Positions 7,821-9,099 of a stretch of 9,099 nucleotides of DNA are shown one piece after another. Position 1 is the first letter of the stretch, and each line of letters opens with the position of its first letter. Source of the DNA: Bacteroidia bacterium (lineage in GTDB: Bacteria; Bacteroidota; Bacteroidia; UBA8524); the NCBI GenBank assembly GCA_023277325.1, contig JALRIQ010000312.1, positions 1-9,099 of the forward strand, read 5' to 3'. Below the pieces are notes generated by a model. The model was not told the DNA's origin, did not search any database, and was given only the letters and a program-made list of their open reading frames with translations. The position numbers and the translations under genes are program-made.

Positions 7821-7826
7821 AAGGAG
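7821..7826 (+). promoter_or_regulatory. Shine-Dalgarno site for ftsZ
   Basis: AAGGAG, preceded by further A residues, lies in the 15-nt ftsA-ftsZ spacer, 7 nt before the ATG at 7834. The next codon is also ATG (7837), but the spacing to the first is better, so I place the start at 7834. Confidence 0.75.
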
Positions 7827-7833
7827 CGTAATT

Positions 7834-9099
7834 ATGATGAATAGAGAACCAAAATTTGTTGTGGATCTTCCAAAAGACCGCAGCTCAATCATCAAAGTGA
7901 TTGGTGTAGGTGGTGGAGGTAGTAATGCCGTCAACCACATGTTCCGGCAAGGGATTGCAGGCGTAGATTTCTTCGTGTGCAATACCGATTCTCAAGCGCT
8001 TGAACTTAGCCCTGTGCCAAACAAGATTGCCCTGGGAAGTCACCTTACTGAAGGACTTGGAGCAGGTTCAGAGCCAGAAATTGGTAAAAGAGCCGCTCTT
8101 GAAAGTATAGAAGATATCATCGATCGTTTGGGTGTAAATACCAAGATGCTTTTTGTTACTGCCGGACTAGGTGGTGGAACCGGAACCGGTGCTGCTCCCG
8201 TTGTGGCTAAAACAGCAAAAGAGCTCGGAATTCTTACCGTAGCGATTGTTACTACCCCATTTGCTTTTGAAGGAAAGAAAAGGATTGAGCAAGCGACTCA
8301 AGGACTTGAAGAAATTCGTTCTTGTGTGGATGCTATTCTGATTATTTCTAACGACAAGTTGAAAGACATGTACGGGAATCTATCCCTGAGCAATGCATTC
8401 ATGAATGCTGATAATGTCTTGACCATCGCTGCAAAAGGTATTGCCGAAATTATCACGCTAAAAGGAATCATGAACGTGGATTTCGCTGACGTGAAAACCG
8501 CCATGACCGACAGCGGTGTAGCCATCATGGGTAATGGTATTTCTGAAGGAGAAGATCGCGCCATCAACGCTGCAAAACAGGCCCTTGAATCGCCTTTGCT
8601 CGACGAGAACCAAATCCGCGGTGCGAAGAATATCCTTTTGAATATTACCTACGGCTCAGAAGAAATCCTGATGGAAGAAGCCGCTAAGATCAATGAGTTC
8701 TTCCAGGAACAAGCTGGTCGTACTGCCAACTTAAAATGGGGATATTGTAAAGATGAGAACTTGGGTAACAAACTCTCGGTAACCATCATTGCCACTGGTT
8801 TTGAATCGCGCGAAAACACCTTGCGCGAAGAAACACAGAAGGTAGTAGGTACTTTGGAGATTGAAAGAGAAGAAGCCCCAGAGCAAAGGAAAGATTTGTT
8901 CGATGGAGCGGAAACAGGCCCACAAGCAAAAGAAAATGTGGTTGAGCCTCAGGCCATGACTGAAGAGGAATTGGAATCAGAACGCATTCGCCGAATTAAA
9001 GAGCGCATGCAACAACTGAGAAACCTGAGCAATACCTATAACGCACCGAATGGCGTGGATGAGTTGCATGATGAACCAGCTTATCAAAGAAGGAAGGTT
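7834..9099 (+). CDS. ftsZ: Cell division GTPase FtsZ (runs off window end)
   Basis: Tubulin-like GTPase that polymerises into the Z ring at mid-cell. 422 codons are visible with no stop, and the frame continues past the edge. The N-terminal GTPase domain has the phosphate loop GVGGGGSNAVN at 24-34, NTDSQAL at 50-56, the tubulin signature GGGTGTGAAP at 113-122, and PFAFEGKKR at 142-150. The T7 loop NVDFADV at 214-220 carries the catalytic Asp216 and Asp219 that act on the neighbouring subunit's GTP. The fold ends near residue 325 (TIIATGFE). A charged, Glu-rich linker follows, with a probable helix at about 375-398 (EEELESERIRRIKERMQQL). The last visible residues, DELHDEPAYQRRKV at 409-422, match the conserved C-terminal peptide that binds FtsA, so only a few codons are likely missing. 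The linker is short, giving a compact FtsZ. Confidence 0.98.
   Translation, partial: MMNREPKFVVDLPKDRSSIIKVIGVGGGGSNAVNHMFRQGIAGVDFFVCNTDSQALELSPVPNKIALGSHLTEGLGAGSEPEIGKRAALESIEDIIDRLGVNTKMLFVTAGLGGGTGTGAAPVVAKTAKELGILTVAIVTTPFAFEGKKRIEQATQGLEEIRSCVDAILIISNDKLKDMYGNLSLSNAFMNADNVLTIAAKGIAEIITLKGIMNVDFADVKTAMTDSGVAIMGNGISEGEDRAINAAKQALESPLLDENQIRGAKNILLNITYGSEEILMEEAAKINEFFQEQAGRTANLKWGYCKDENLGNKLSVTIIATGFESRENTLREETQKVVGTLEIEREEAPEQRKDLFDGAETGPQAKENVVEPQAMTEEELESERIRRIKERMQQLRNLSNTYNAPNGVDELHDEPAYQRRKV

Noticed and set aside
1..9099. A novel defence, mobile or regulatory system within the window
   Set aside because: All sequence except spacers of 33 nt or less is occupied by conserved dcw genes, with intact frames and no insertion, repeat array, phage or transposon signature.

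Overview
This window is a continuous stretch of the division and cell wall (dcw) cluster of a bacterium that is very probably a member of the Bacteroidota. All genes are on the + strand. The order is mraY (3' part) - murD - ftsW - murG - murC - ftsQ - ftsA - ftsZ (5' part, cut a few codons before its expected end). The assignment to Bacteroidota is an inference from three things: the gene order, with no ddl between murC and ftsQ; the protein signatures, such as the MraY loop with SPLHHHY, the divergent FtsQ ending in a NLKYSGQVVCEK-type tail, and the FtsZ C-terminal DEPAYQRRKV; and the scarcity of Shine-Dalgarno (SD) motifs at about half of the starts. I cannot name a genus. Base composition and codon use look even throughout, with no sign of transferred DNA.

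Layout. Positions 1-3209 hold the end of mraY, murD and ftsW, packed with a 1-nt overlap (TAGTG) and a 1-nt gap. Positions 3196-5656 hold murG and murC, overlapping their neighbours by 14, 8 and 4 nt. Positions 5653-6444 are ftsQ. A 33-nt AT-rich spacer, the only real break in the chain, precedes ftsA (6478-7818). A 15-nt spacer carrying an SD precedes ftsZ (7834 to the edge). No stretch longer than 33 nt is non-coding, and I see no tRNA, rRNA, insertion sequence, CRISPR, terminator or repeat array.

How the genes work together. MurC and MurD add L-Ala and D-Glu to UDP-MurNAc in the cytoplasm (the MurE, MurF and Ddl steps are encoded elsewhere). MraY moves the completed UDP-MurNAc-pentapeptide onto undecaprenyl phosphate at the membrane. 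MurG adds GlcNAc to make lipid II. FtsW polymerises lipid II at the septum. FtsZ forms the cytoplasmic ring, FtsA ties it to the membrane, and FtsQ is the bitopic divisome protein linking the cytoplasmic ring to periplasmic synthesis.

I looked for a hidden or new system on both strands and found none; every base is accounted for by housekeeping genes. The observations worth a second look are modest: a split between starts with strong SD motifs (murG, ftsQ, ftsZ) and starts with none (murD, ftsW, murC, ftsA), and a possible promoter just upstream of ftsA.
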